A DNA stretch of 64,000 bases from contig NZ_BMPY01000038.1 of the NCBI RefSeq assembly GCF_014647835.1, positions 1-64,000 of the forward strand, in the 5' to 3' direction. The notes under the pieces were generated by a model. It saw only the letters and a list, made by a program, of their open reading frames with translations, was not told where the DNA came from and made no database searches. The DNA is from Microbispora rosea subsp. aerata (GTDB taxonomy: Bacteria; Actinomycetota; Actinomycetes; Streptosporangiales; Streptosporangiaceae). Positions 52,441 to 61,383 of the stretch are shown in pieces; position 1 is the first letter of the stretch, and the number at the start of each line of letters is the position of its first letter. The translations under genes were made by a program, and so were the position numbers.

Positions 52441-54284
52441 CTAGATCGCCTCCGACGCGCTGTCGCGGGCGGCGGCGAGCCGTTCGAGGCTGAGCAGCGC
52501 ATCGTTGATCAGCGCCTGCGCGTCGCCGGTCGGTCGCTGATGATCGCCCTGGCTCGCTGCAGCGAGGCCTGGATCGAGCCGAGCTTCGGCTGGATCGTCT
52601 GCCCGGGCAGGAGCGGCCGTTTGACCAGCTCGTGGTCGAGCAGGTGCTCGGCCTCACCGAGCATCTGGTAGGCGAGCTCGACGAGCTGGGGACTGCGCAG
52701 CGGCGGCCCCTCGATCGACTTCGCGGCGGAGACGAGGAACTCGACCACCCGCTCGGTGAAGTACCAGGACGTCTCTTGGTCGCGCGTCTGGATGTCGCCG
52801 AAGACGTTGCCGGGCTGGTCCCACAGGCCGGCGGCCGGACCGTCCGTGTGACGGCGCAGCAGGATGTGCCGCCAGATCTGGTCCGCGAGGGTGAGCAGCC
52901 GCTCGCGAATCCGGGTGTTCTGCGCTATGGACGCGGCCCAGATGGTCCGTTTCAGCAGCGTGATGGCGAAGTCGGAGACGACCCACTGCAGGTGGGGGCC
53001 GAGCGTGTCGCTGCCGTGCAGATTGATCGCGACGCCGGGGGAGTGCATGCGTACGGGCGGGTCGTCCGCCACCGCCCTGCGGGTGATCCTGGCGCGGATG
53101 GCCAGCTCCTCCAGCACGCCGGCGACCCGGTCGAGGTCCACGTCGGCGGACCGGTTCTTGACCAGGCTCTGCACGACCATGGCGGTGACGCCGAGGCTGT
53201 AGTAGTCCGACTCCCTCTCGTCGACCGTCCGCCAGGGGATGTCCTCCAGCGGCCAGACGCCCCGCCCGAACGTCGCGATGGTGCGCCAGTAGGACTGGGT
53301 GAGGTCCCAGCGGTGCTGGATGGCCCGGGCGAGGGTGAGCTGGTCGTCGTTGAGCAGGCCCAGGTTGCGGGTGCGCTCGGAGAACAGGTCGGCGATGCCG
53401 ACGAGGGCGTTGACGGTGAAGTACAGGAACGGCCTGTCGACGGCGACGCCCTTCGGCTGGGGGCCGATGTCGAGCCGCGTGTCGACGTCGGGCGCGTCCT
53501 TCACGATGCCCCACGTCCAGCCGCACTCGAACAGCAGGTTCTTGTTCTCCTCCAGGTCTTCCTTTTTTCTGCTGTCCAAGCCGTGCGTCAAGTCGCGCAG
53601 GCCGGCCCGCACCGGCCCCAGCGCGCGCCGCAGGTCGTCGAGCACGCGGCGTTCGGGCGCGCCGGTCTGGTTCACCGTGCGCAGCAGCGCACGGCCCTCG
53701 GTGGAGCCGGGGTCGAACGTGTGGAATGTGAAGCTGCGCAGCAGGCCCGTCATCGCGGCGGACAGCCGTTTGCCGGCCAGCTCCCTCAGCTCGCCGATCT
53801 CACGGAGGATCTTCTCGCGGCGCACGCTCCGCTCGAAGATCTTGAGAAAGCCGAGCGTGCCGAGCGCGAGCGTGACCGACATCGAGAACGAGTCGACCAC
53901 GTCGAGCTGGAGCTGCTCGGGGGTGACCTTCGCCTCCTCGTCCTGAGGACGGAAGTAGCTGCCTCCGGAGAACAGCGGACGGCCGTCGTCGGCGGTGTAC
54001 TTGCGCAGGTACTGGCCGAGGACGTCGAGCAGGAGCTTGGGGATCCCCATCGGGTCGCCCAGGACGGACAGCGCGGTCAGCACGTCGTCGGACGTGTCGT
54101 CCGGCGTGTCCAGGCGGAAGGCCGGCAGCTCGTAGGCCGGGTACATGAAGCACAGAAGCTGCTCGGCGTCGGAGATGGAGTTTGACCCATCCCGGCCGCC
54201 CCAGTTCCAGACTCCGTCCCGGTAGGAGGCGCGTGCGGCGGCCTCCCACAGCTCCAGAAGCTGCTGTCGCGGCTGGATTTTCAT
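52441..54284 (-). CDS. SCO2524 family protein, C-terminus apparently frameshifted
   Basis: First gene of the operon, 591 residues as read (52509-54284). GGRDGSNSISDAEQLLCFMY, LPAFRLDTPDD and LWDQPGNVFG match the SCO2524 family of unknown function; most of it is alpha-helical, with a hydrophobic segment about 135-155. The frame ends RPATRRR at 52509. In the -1 frame the sequence continues with typical codon bias as TGDAQALINDALLSLERLAA and on to ASEAI, stopping at 52441-52443, immediately before the next gene's GTG. Adding one CGAC unit at 52529-52536 would join the frames. It may be a real slippage mutation, a sequencing error or a switch. Confidence 0.82.
52529..52536 (-). repeat. CGAC tetranucleotide pair at the frameshift point
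   Basis: On the coding (minus) strand the site reads CGACCGAC. A third CGAC unit would restore one frame reading SDRPTGDAQAL through to the natural end beside the next start. Loss of one 4-bp unit by strand slippage explains the break. Confidence 0.6.
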
Positions 54285-54579
54285 CCGGGGCCCTTCTTCT
54301 GCGCTACGCCGTCCTTGCCGCGTCCCTCCGCGCCGCCGTGGCGGGGAAGAGACGCCTGTCTGACAGGGTGGGCCCGAGGCGGGGTCGGTCCCCAGACCCC
54401 TCCGCGGAGGTTTCTTTTCCAGGGCAGGTGGAGACAGCCACCATAACCCTTATACCATTGGAATTCCGCTCCGTCGCCTGGACCGACAGCGCTATTTTCC
54501 GTACGCCGCCTGGTTGTCGTGATTGGAGAGGCCGCAGAGTAAAATAGACATAAATGCCCTAATTCTGAAAGTCGTTGAC
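54285..54579. other. Divergent intergenic region, relatively AT-rich
   Basis: This 295-bp gap separates the SCO2524-like operon from the 2-hydroxyacid dehydrogenase. The second half (54440-54580) is distinctly more AT-rich than its surroundings (for example TTATACCATTGGAATTCC and AGTAAAATAGACATAAATG), as expected of divergent promoters. No gene was seen. Confidence 0.55.
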
Positions 54580-55644
54580 ATGTCCCAAACTGCGGCTCCG
54601 GGGGATGGAACGGACTGCTGTCCCGCGCGGCCGCGCTCCGGTGGCGAGGCGGGGAGCGAGCGCGAGATCGTCCTGGTGACCGGCACCGGTATCGACCCGG
54701 CGCTCCTGGAGCCGTTGCGGCTTCGAGGGCTCGAACTGCGCACGCCCCCTCCGCTGCTGTCGGAGGACGAGCTCATCGACGCGCTGCGCGGCAACGTGGT
54801 CGCCTACCTGCACGGCGGCGAGGAGCGGGCGACCGCGCGGGCGCTGTGGGAGGCGAGGCACACCCTCAAGGTCGTGGCCTTCCTCGGAGTGGGGTACGAG
54901 AGCTTCGTGGACATCCGCGCGGCGGACCGGTTGGGGATCGTCGTCACGAACACGCCGAAGGCCGCGGCGGACGCGGTCGCGACGTTCACCGTCGGCCAGA
55001 TAATCAACGCCAATTGGAGGATCCCCCGGCACCTCGGGGACCGCTACCCGTACTGGCGCGATCCGGAGGAGCTGCCGCACGAGCTGGCCGCCCGCACGGT
55101 CGGCATCATCGGCATGGGCACGATCGGCACCCGCATCGCGCGGATCCTCACGCGCGGGTTCGGGGTGCGGGTCGCGTACTACAACCGCACCCGCAAGCCG
55201 GAGATCGAGCGGGAGCTGGGCATCCCCTTCCTGACCCTGCACGAGCTCGCCGCCGCCAGCGACATCCTCGTCGTCATGGTGCCGGAGACCGGCAAGACCA
55301 GGTCGATGATCGACCACGGTGTGATCGCCGAGATGCGCCCGGGGACGATCCTCGTCAACACCGCCCGGCCCGCGGTGGTCGACCCCGACGCGTTGCACGC
55401 CGGGCTGGCGGAGGGCCGGGTCGGCATGGCAGTCTTCGACGGCTTCTACGGCCGCGACCTGAAGGCGGGACGCCGGCTGCTCGACGACTTCGGCGACCGG
55501 CTTCTCGTCACCGGGCATATCGCCTCGCACACACGGGAGACGATGGACCGGATGGTGCGCCAGGCCGTGGAATCCATTGAGAGCGTCCTGCAGCATAAGA
55601 CGTCCGAGCGCTCGGTGGGGGCCCACGGCCGGGTTTGTTTGTGA
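54580..55644 (+). CDS. D-isomer-specific 2-hydroxyacid dehydrogenase family protein
   Basis: A 354-residue NAD-dependent enzyme that interconverts a 2-oxo acid and a D-2-hydroxy acid. The cofactor motif is VGIIGMGTIGTRIARIL, the catalytic Arg is in LVNTARPAVV and the catalytic His in TGHIASHTRETM. The catalytic Glu normally in a DVFE-like motif reads AVFDGFYGRD, so the acid residue may be Asp or be shifted. The ATG at 54580 is preferred; a TTG at 54523 is in frame but adds sequence without family similarity. It precedes the ThDP decarboxylase gene by 97 bp, so both may process the same 2-oxo acid. Confidence 0.88.
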   Translation: MSQTAAPGDGTDCCPARPRSGGEAGSEREIVLVTGTGIDPALLEPLRLRGLELRTPPPLLSEDELIDALRGNVVAYLHGGEERATARALWEARHTLKVVAFLGVGYESFVDIRAADRLGIVVTNTPKAAADAVATFTVGQIINANWRIPRHLGDRYPYWRDPEELPHELAARTVGIIGMGTIGTRIARILTRGFGVRVAYYNRTRKPEIERELGIPFLTLHELAAASDILVVMVPETGKTRSMIDHGVIAEMRPGTILVNTARPAVVDPDALHAGLAEGRVGMAVFDGFYGRDLKAGRRLLDDFGDRLLVTGHIASHTRETMDRMVRQAVESIESVLQHKTSERSVGAHGRVCL

Positions 55645-55741
55645 AAAGGATGATTTCCCGCGGGGCGTGAATGGCGATACGGCAAACGGGAAAGGCATAA
55701 GCGAAGACCCCGTCCCCCGGAAAGCGATTGCGTGGCCGCCC

Positions 55742-57397
55742 ATGACCGTCCCCCATGAGCCGCCCGCGCCGACGGGCGCTCCCACGGGCGCGACGACGAC
55801 GCTCACCGGAGCTCGCGCTCTGGTAGAGGCGCTGCGGCTGCACGGCGTCGACACGGTCTTCGGCATTCCGGGCACCCACAACCTGGCGATCTACGAGGAG
55901 CTCGACCGGGCGGGCGTGCGATGCGTGACGCCGCGGCACGAGCAGGGCGCGGGATACGCCGCCGACGGATACGCCAGGGTGACCGGCAGGCCCGGCGTCG
56001 TCGTCACCACCACCGGCCCCGGCGTGGTCAACGCGGCCACGGCCCTCGGGCAGGCTTACTCCGACTCCTCCCCAGTTCTGCTCGTGTCCCCGGGTGTCCC
56101 CACCGGCCACCCCCGCGACGGCCGTGGCTACCTGCACGAGAGCAGGGACCAATCACGGGCGATCGACGCACTGTGTGCTTGGAGCCATCGGGTCACGACT
56201 GTCAGAGAGATTCAAGCCGCCGTGGCTCGTGCCTTCGCCCACTTCGCTGAGGGTCGGCCACGCCCGGTGCACATCGAGATTCCCGTGGATCTGCTGGACG
56301 CGCAGGACCGCGTCAAGCTCGTACCGCCCTATCAGATAACGCGACGCGTGCCCGGGGCGCGACCGCTCGACGAGGCGGCGGCGCTCCTGCGTACGGCCCG
56401 CATGCCCGGGTTCGTGCTCGGCGGCGGCAGCCAGTACCCGGGGTACGGTGAGTCACCCGTGGGCCGCATGGCCATGCGTCTGGCGGAACGGCTCGGCGCG
56501 CGGGTCGTGACCACGGTCAACGGCAAGGGCACGGTGCCGGAGAGCCACCCGCTGGCGCTCGGCGCCACGCTGCACCTGGCGGCCGTCCGCCGGTGGCTCG
56601 CCGCGTGCGACGTCGTGCTGGCCGTCGGCACCGAGCTGGGGCCGGCCGACCTGTGGGAGGACGACTTCACCCTCTCCGGCCGCCTCGTACGAATCGATGT
56701 CGACCCAGGGCAGATGCATGGTGATCACGTCGCCGATGTCGCGATCGTGGCCGACGCCGAACTTGCCGTGAGAGGCCTCCTTGAGCGGCTCGAGCACATG
56801 GACCGTGTCCCGCAGCCGTCGGGGGAGGGTTGGCGACGCGAGGACTATGAGGCGGAGCTGGAGGAGCTCACCCGCAGGTGGTCCGGCCAGCTCGCGGCGC
56901 TGCGCCGGGCCCTGCCCCCGGAGACCGTCCTGGTGGGCGACAACTCGATGGTCGTCTACCACGGGGCGCTGGTCGGCATGCCGATGGACCCGCCCGGGCG
57001 GTTCCTGTTCCCCACGGGGTTCGGCACGCTGGGCTTCGCGTTACCGGCGGCCATCGGCGCCAAGCTCGGACGGCCCGACCTTCCCGTGGTGGCGCTGGCC
57101 GGCGACGGGGCCTTCCAGTTCAGCCTGCAGGAACTGGCCACGGCGGTGGAGCTGGAGCTGAGCCTGCCGATCGTCGTCTCCGTGAACGGCGGCTTCGGCG
57201 AGATCCGCGAGGAGATGCGGCAGCGGGGCATGCGGCCGGTCGCCGTGGACCTGCGCGCGCCCGACTTCCCCGCCCTCGCCGCCGCGTACGGCGCGCGGGG
57301 CCGTGCCGTCAAGACACCGGGCGAGCTGGAGGAGGCGGTGGCCGAGGCCCTCCGCGCCCCGGCGCCCACCGTGATCGTCGTACCCGAGGAGGAGTGA
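55742..57397 (+). CDS. ThDP-dependent 2-oxo acid decarboxylase (AruI/acetolactate-synthase-like)
   Basis: A 551-residue thiamine diphosphate enzyme with the three-domain acetolactate synthase/decarboxylase fold. The active-site Glu is in TPRHEQGAGYAADGYARVTG and the ThDP-binding motif runs from GDGAFQFSLQELATAVELEL to the Asn in SVNGG. The closest named layout I know is 5-guanidino-2-oxopentanoate decarboxylase (AruI) of the arginine transaminase route; this is a guess. The ATG at 55742 gives the usual N-terminus; a longer in-frame start exists. With the upstream dehydrogenase it probably forms a short pathway for a 2-oxo acid. Confidence 0.88.
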   Translation: MTVPHEPPAPTGAPTGATTTLTGARALVEALRLHGVDTVFGIPGTHNLAIYEELDRAGVRCVTPRHEQGAGYAADGYARVTGRPGVVVTTTGPGVVNAATALGQAYSDSSPVLLVSPGVPTGHPRDGRGYLHESRDQSRAIDALCAWSHRVTTVREIQAAVARAFAHFAEGRPRPVHIEIPVDLLDAQDRVKLVPPYQITRRVPGARPLDEAAALLRTARMPGFVLGGGSQYPGYGESPVGRMAMRLAERLGARVVTTVNGKGTVPESHPLALGATLHLAAVRRWLAACDVVLAVGTELGPADLWEDDFTLSGRLVRIDVDPGQMHGDHVADVAIVADAELAVRGLLERLEHMDRVPQPSGEGWRREDYEAELEELTRRWSGQLAALRRALPPETVLVGDNSMVVYHGALVGMPMDPPGRFLFPTGFGTLGFALPAAIGAKLGRPDLPVVALAGDGAFQFSLQELATAVELELSLPIVVSVNGGFGEIREEMRQRGMRPVAVDLRAPDFPALAAAYGARGRAVKTPGELEEAVAEALRAPAPTVIVVPEEE

Positions 57398-57478
57398 GGC
57401 GCCCGCCCGGCCCACGGCAACGGCCGGCCCGCGCCCAGGCCGGAACCGCGGCGAGAGCCGTTCTCAGTGGGCGGACGG

Positions 57479-57719
57479 CCTGAGCGGCATCCGCGGGAGT
57501 TTCCGGCGGGTAGGCGAGTGCGGGGTGCGCAGGGGATGGGTCAGCGGGCGTGAGCAGGCCCCACAGTGGGGTGATCAGGAAGGCGGATTTCGCAAGGGGT
57601 TCCCGGCGGGCGGGCGTGCGCGGAGCGCGAGCAGGGCTCGCAGGGGGCTCGGCGGGCGGGCAGCCTGAGCGGCGTCCGCAGCAGAGTGGTCAGCGGGCGG
57701 GGGCGAGCGGGATCCGCAG
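57479..57719. repeat. Degenerate repeated tail of the histidine kinase gene
   Basis: CCTGAGCGGCATCCGC (57479-57494) and CCTGAGCGGCGTCCGC (57664-57679) resemble the kinase 3' end (GAGCGGGATCCGCAGCA at 57703-57719), and TCAGCGGGCG recurs at 57541 and 57690. The 292-bp gap 57398-57689 seems to be made of decayed copies of the kinase tail. No gene was seen in it. Confidence 0.5.
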
Positions 57720-59039
57720 CACGAAGCGGGCGCCCCGGTCGCTGTCCTCGATCGTGAGCGTGCCGCCGTGCGCCTGGGCGATCTGGCGGGCGATGGACAG
57801 GCCGAGCCCGGTCCCTCCGGCGTCCTTGAAACGGGCGGCGTCGAGCCGGGTGAACCGCTGAAAGACCAGCTCCCGCTTGTCGGGCGGGATTCCAGCGCCG
57901 TCGTCGAGCACTTCCATGACGCCCTGGCCGTTCTCGCGGCGTACGGTCACCGTGATCGTGGAGACCGCGTGCCGCTCGCCGTTGTCGAGAAGGTTGTTGA
58001 GCAGGCGCGCCAGGGCCAGCCGGTCGCCGACGACGACCACGCCGGGCGTCAGGTGCCGCACCACCTTCACTTTGCGCGGCCTGCGGTCCAGCTCGCGGGC
58101 GGCGAGCTCGCCGAGGTCGATGGGCTCGCGCCGGGGAGCCGCGCCCGCGTCGAGCCGGGCGAGCTGGAGCAGGTCGGTCACCAGCGCCTGCAGGCGGTCG
58201 CAGCTGGCCAGCAGGGCGCGGCCGGTGGCCGGCCAGTCGGCGTCCTCGCTGTGCAGCAGAGCTTCCTCGATCTCCGCACGCATCGCGGTCAGCGGGCTGC
58301 GCAGGTCGTGGGAGGCGTCGGAGGCGAAGCGCCGCTGCCGTTCGACGGCCGCCTCCGCCCGGTCCAGGGTCTGGTTCGCGGTCTCGGCGAGCCGCCGTAT
58401 CTCGTCGTGGTGCTTCGGCACCGGCACGCGCTGGCTCAGGTCGCTCGCGGTGATCTGGGCCAGTTTGCTGGTGATCGCCTCGACCGGCCCGAGCGCCTTG
58501 CGCACGGTCTGGTACGTGCCGAGCGCCGTCAGCGCGATCAGCAGGAGCGAGCCGCCGAGGAGCGCCGCCAGCAGCGGGCCGCTGACGTACCACGGCACGG
58601 TGTCGTCGGCGGCGTAGACGGTCCACAGTCCACCGGTGTTGTGGAAGCGGAAGGCGACGATCTTCATGTACCGGTCGGGAAACGCCGGAGAGTCGCAGAG
58701 CACCTTGTCCGTCTCCGGGCTCGTCGGCTCCGGCCGGAACGTGGCCATGCGCGGGCGGCCCACGAGGCTGTCGCTGACGGAGACGATCCGGCCGCCGGGG
58801 TCGATCACCTGCACCCCGGCCAGCCGTTGATCCAGGAGCACCGGGGGCAGCCGGTCGCGTTTGGCCTGGTAGGCGAGGCGCACGGCGGTCGTGGTGATCT
58901 GGTCGGTCTTGTACTGCTCGGCGGTGTCGTGCAGGACGCCGAGGACCAGCAGCACGGCGACGGCGCACAGGAGCGCCATCACCGCGCTCGCCAGCACCGT
59001 CAAGCGGATCCGCACCGAGGATCCCCGCCACCCGCTCAT
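57690..59039 (-). CDS. Membrane sensor histidine kinase (HAMP, HisKA, HATPase), orphan
   Basis: A 449-residue EnvZ-type kinase. Two membrane helices (about 14-37 and 158-181) flank an extracytoplasmic sensor region of about 120 residues with two Cys (LCDSPAF and none other close). HAMP follows, then HisKA with phospho-acceptor His244 in FASDASHDLRSPLTAM and a HATPase with LLNNLLDNGERH, DDGAGI and GGTGLGLSIARQ. No response regulator gene is adjacent. The ATG has GGGGGA 7 nt upstream. Confidence 0.93.
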   Translation of the reverse strand: MSGWRGSSVRIRLTVLASAVMALLCAVAVLLVLGVLHDTAEQYKTDQITTTAVRLAYQAKRDRLPPVLLDQRLAGVQVIDPGGRIVSVSDSLVGRPRMATFRPEPTSPETDKVLCDSPAFPDRYMKIVAFRFHNTGGLWTVYAADDTVPWYVSGPLLAALLGGSLLLIALTALGTYQTVRKALGPVEAITSKLAQITASDLSQRVPVPKHHDEIRRLAETANQTLDRAEAAVERQRRFASDASHDLRSPLTAMRAEIEEALLHSEDADWPATGRALLASCDRLQALVTDLLQLARLDAGAAPRREPIDLGELAARELDRRPRKVKVVRHLTPGVVVVGDRLALARLLNNLLDNGERHAVSTITVTVRRENGQGVMEVLDDGAGIPPDKRELVFQRFTRLDAARFKDAGGTGLGLSIARQIAQAHGGTLTIEDSDRGARFVLRIPLAPAR

Positions 59040-59194
59040 CTGATTTCCCCCGGTAATCAGATGATCAACAAGGCCCGTGACCGCCGTCGCGCGCCCCGCC
59101 CGGCTCACCCGGCACGTTACTCTTGCCGGGGGCGCCGCCTTCCGGTCCCTACCCATTCCGGCCCGGTACGCAGCGCCCGGTCACGCCACCCGTC

Positions 59195-60142
59195 TCACCC
59201 CGGGGCGGCGAGGGGGCGCTCCACGACGTAGCAGCCGCCGGCGAACCCCGTCACCTGCCGCCCCTGCGCCATCAGCCCGCCGAGCACGTCGCGTACGGCG
59301 TGCCGCCAGGCCTTGGCCGCCTCGGGGGCGGCGCGGCGCAGGGTCTCCACGTCCGGGGGCACGGCGACGAGCACGGCCGGCCCGTCCGCCGGCAGGGCCG
59401 CCGGCAGCCCGTCCCGCTCGGCGAGCGCGGTCACCGCGTGGTCCGCCCCGGCCGGCCGGTACGGCAGGCCGCCGCACGCCCGCGCCACCCGCGGGTCGTC
59501 CAGCCGCCACACCGCGAGAACGCGGTCGGACTCGTCTCCGGCGTTGACCGCGTCGCCCATCGGGCCGTAGAAGTCGGGCAGATACTCCTCGGGCAGGGCG
59601 GCGAGCTTGACCAGGTTGAAGTGGGCGTTGCGGCGCACCAGCGGATCGAAGGTCCAGGTGATCCGGATCAGCCCGCGTTCCAGGGCCCAGGCCCGCTGGT
59701 GCAGCTTCAGCGCGAACCCGGCGCCGGGCCGCACCGCGCCCGTCACGTGGGAGTGCAGCGCCTGCCCCGCGGGCGCGGCGAGGAAGGCGACGCCGGCGCC
59801 GACCAGTTCCCGGCCGTCGAACGCCCCGGCGACGTACCCGCCCGCGTGCGACAGCGCCCGCATGAGCTCCGCCGTGATCGGCGGGTTCCACGGCTCGGGA
59901 CGCCAGATGCCGTCGAACAGCCGCACCACCCGCGCGAACTCGGCGATCGTGTGCAGCTCGGCGATCCGCAGGCCGCGCCGCGCGGCGGCTTCCGCCGCCT
60001 GATCCCGGGCGACGGCGGGGTCCCCCGGGTTCGGGCGCTCTCCCGGATCCGGGCCGTCTCCGGGACTCAGACAGTCGCCGGGGTCCGCGCCCCGGCCCGG
60101 GTTCAGACGGTCGGCGGGGTTTACGGCGTCTCCGGGGTTCAT
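59195..60142 (-). CDS. GNAT-fold acyltransferase family protein
   Basis: A 315-residue protein. After an N-terminal stretch of NPGD/DPGD-type imperfect repeats (about 1-42), the GNAT-like core contains AGGYVAGAFDGRELVGAGVA and the diagnostic block RGLIRITWTFDPLVRRNAHF with a following Asn-rich turn; this is the layout of the predicted acetyltransferase group COG3375. The substrate is unknown. Its ATG overlaps the stop of the M20 peptidase gene (ATGA at 60139-60142). It is last of a three-gene translationally coupled operon. Confidence 0.85.
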   Translation of the reverse strand: MNPGDAVNPADRLNPGRGADPGDCLSPGDGPDPGERPNPGDPAVARDQAAEAAARRGLRIAELHTIAEFARVVRLFDGIWRPEPWNPPITAELMRALSHAGGYVAGAFDGRELVGAGVAFLAAPAGQALHSHVTGAVRPGAGFALKLHQRAWALERGLIRITWTFDPLVRRNAHFNLVKLAALPEEYLPDFYGPMGDAVNAGDESDRVLAVWRLDDPRVARACGGLPYRPAGADHAVTALAERDGLPAALPADGPAVLVAVPPDVETLRRAAPEAAKAWRHAVRDVLGGLMAQGRQVTGFAGGCYVVERPLAAPG

Positions 60143-61383
60143 GTGATCCCCCCGGCGGTCCGCCGCGTGCCCCGCGCGATCGCGTCCTGCGCCATCGTGT
60201 CCCGAACCGCCGTGTCACGCACCGCCGGGTCCTGTGCTGCCGGATCGGCGCCATCCGGCGGATTCGGCCCGATCTGCCCGCCCGACAGCACGTACGCGGC
60301 CAGCGCCGCGACCAGGCGGGCGCGCACCGGCATCTCGGCGACCAGCACGTGCTCCTCGGCGGCGTGCGCGCCCCCGCCGACCGCGCCCAGGCCGTCGAGC
60401 GTGGGGCAGCCGACGCCCGCGGTGAAGTTGCCGTCCGAGCCGCCGCCGACCGACACCCCGCGCAGCGGCTCCATGCCCAGCTCACGCGCGAGCCGTACGG
60501 CGACCTCGAAGAGCCCGGCGGAGGCCGCGGGGTCGAGGGGCGGGCGGTTCGGCCCGCCGCGCAGCTCCAGCCGGACCCCGGGGGTGCGCGGGGTCAGCGC
60601 GCGCATCAGCTCGTCCACCCGCTCCTGGGCCGCCCGGTCCGGCACGCGTACGTCGACGGCCACCCGGCCCCGGGCAGGGACCGTGTTGGTGCTCGTCCCC
60701 GCGCTCAGCATGGTGGGCGTCACCGACGTCGCCCCCGCCCTGGACGACGACTCGACCTGGGCCGCGATGCCCGCGATGGCCAGCACCTGGTGAGCCAGCT
60801 CGACGCCGGCGTTGGCCCCCAGCTCGGGTTCGAGGCCGGCGTGAGCGGCCCGGCCGTGCACCAGCAGCTCGTACCGCGAGATGCCTTTGCGCGCCGTCTT
60901 CAGCGCGCCGCCGTCCGCGCTGGCCTCCAGCACGAACGCGGCGGCGCACCGCGAGGCGATCGACTCGATCAGCGGGCGGGAGGTCGGCGACCCGAGCTCC
61001 TCGTCCCCGACGACGAGCACGGTCAGGCCGTCGGGGGACGGCAGCGAGGCGACCGCGTGGAAGAGCTGCACGAGGCCGGCCTTCATGTCGAACACGCCCG
61101 GCCCCCGCGCCACGCCGTCCCGCACCGACCACGGGTGCTCGCGCAGGCTGCCGATCGGCCAGACCGTGTCGTGGTGGCCCAGCAGCAGGACCCGCGGCGT
61201 GCCGAACGACCAGCGCAGGTGGGTGACCCCGTCGATCACGAGGGTCTCCGGCTCGGCCCCCAGCAGCCTGCGGCCCATCGCGCCCACGACGCGGGCGCTG
61301 CGCGCCACCGCCTCGTGGTCGGTGGAGTACGACTCGCAGAGCACGAGCTCCTCGAGGTCGGCCAGCATGGCCTCCAGGTTCAC
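60139..61383 (-). CDS. M20 family metallopeptidase (carboxypeptidase/deacylase)
   Basis: A 414-residue zinc hydrolase of the M20 family (CPG2/ArgE/DapE type). The first metal ligand is in LLLGHHDTVWP, the bridging Asp in GPGVFDMKAG, the catalytic Glu pair in VVGDEELGSP, and the final His in GGGAHAAEEHV. The dimerisation (lid) domain is in the middle. It cleaves peptides or N-acyl amino acids. A C-terminal low-complexity tail of about 40 residues is unusual. The GTG overlaps the dipeptidase stop by 4 bp (GTGA at 61380-61383). Confidence 0.93.
   Translation of the reverse strand: MNLEAMLADLEELVLCESYSTDHEAVARSARVVGAMGRRLLGAEPETLVIDGVTHLRWSFGTPRVLLLGHHDTVWPIGSLREHPWSVRDGVARGPGVFDMKAGLVQLFHAVASLPSPDGLTVLVVGDEELGSPTSRPLIESIASRCAAAFVLEASADGGALKTARKGISRYELLVHGRAAHAGLEPELGANAGVELAHQVLAIAGIAAQVESSSRAGATSVTPTMLSAGTSTNTVPARGRVAVDVRVPDRAAQERVDELMRALTPRTPGVRLELRGGPNRPPLDPAASAGLFEVAVRLARELGMEPLRGVSVGGGSDGNFTAGVGCPTLDGLGAVGGGAHAAEEHVLVAEMPVRARLVAALAAYVLSGGQIGPNPPDGADPAAQDPAVRDTAVRDTMAQDAIARGTRRTAGGIT

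Noticed and set aside
54460-54467. GGAATTCC palindrome in the AT-rich promoter region
   Set aside because: Eight bases is too short to be distinguished from chance.
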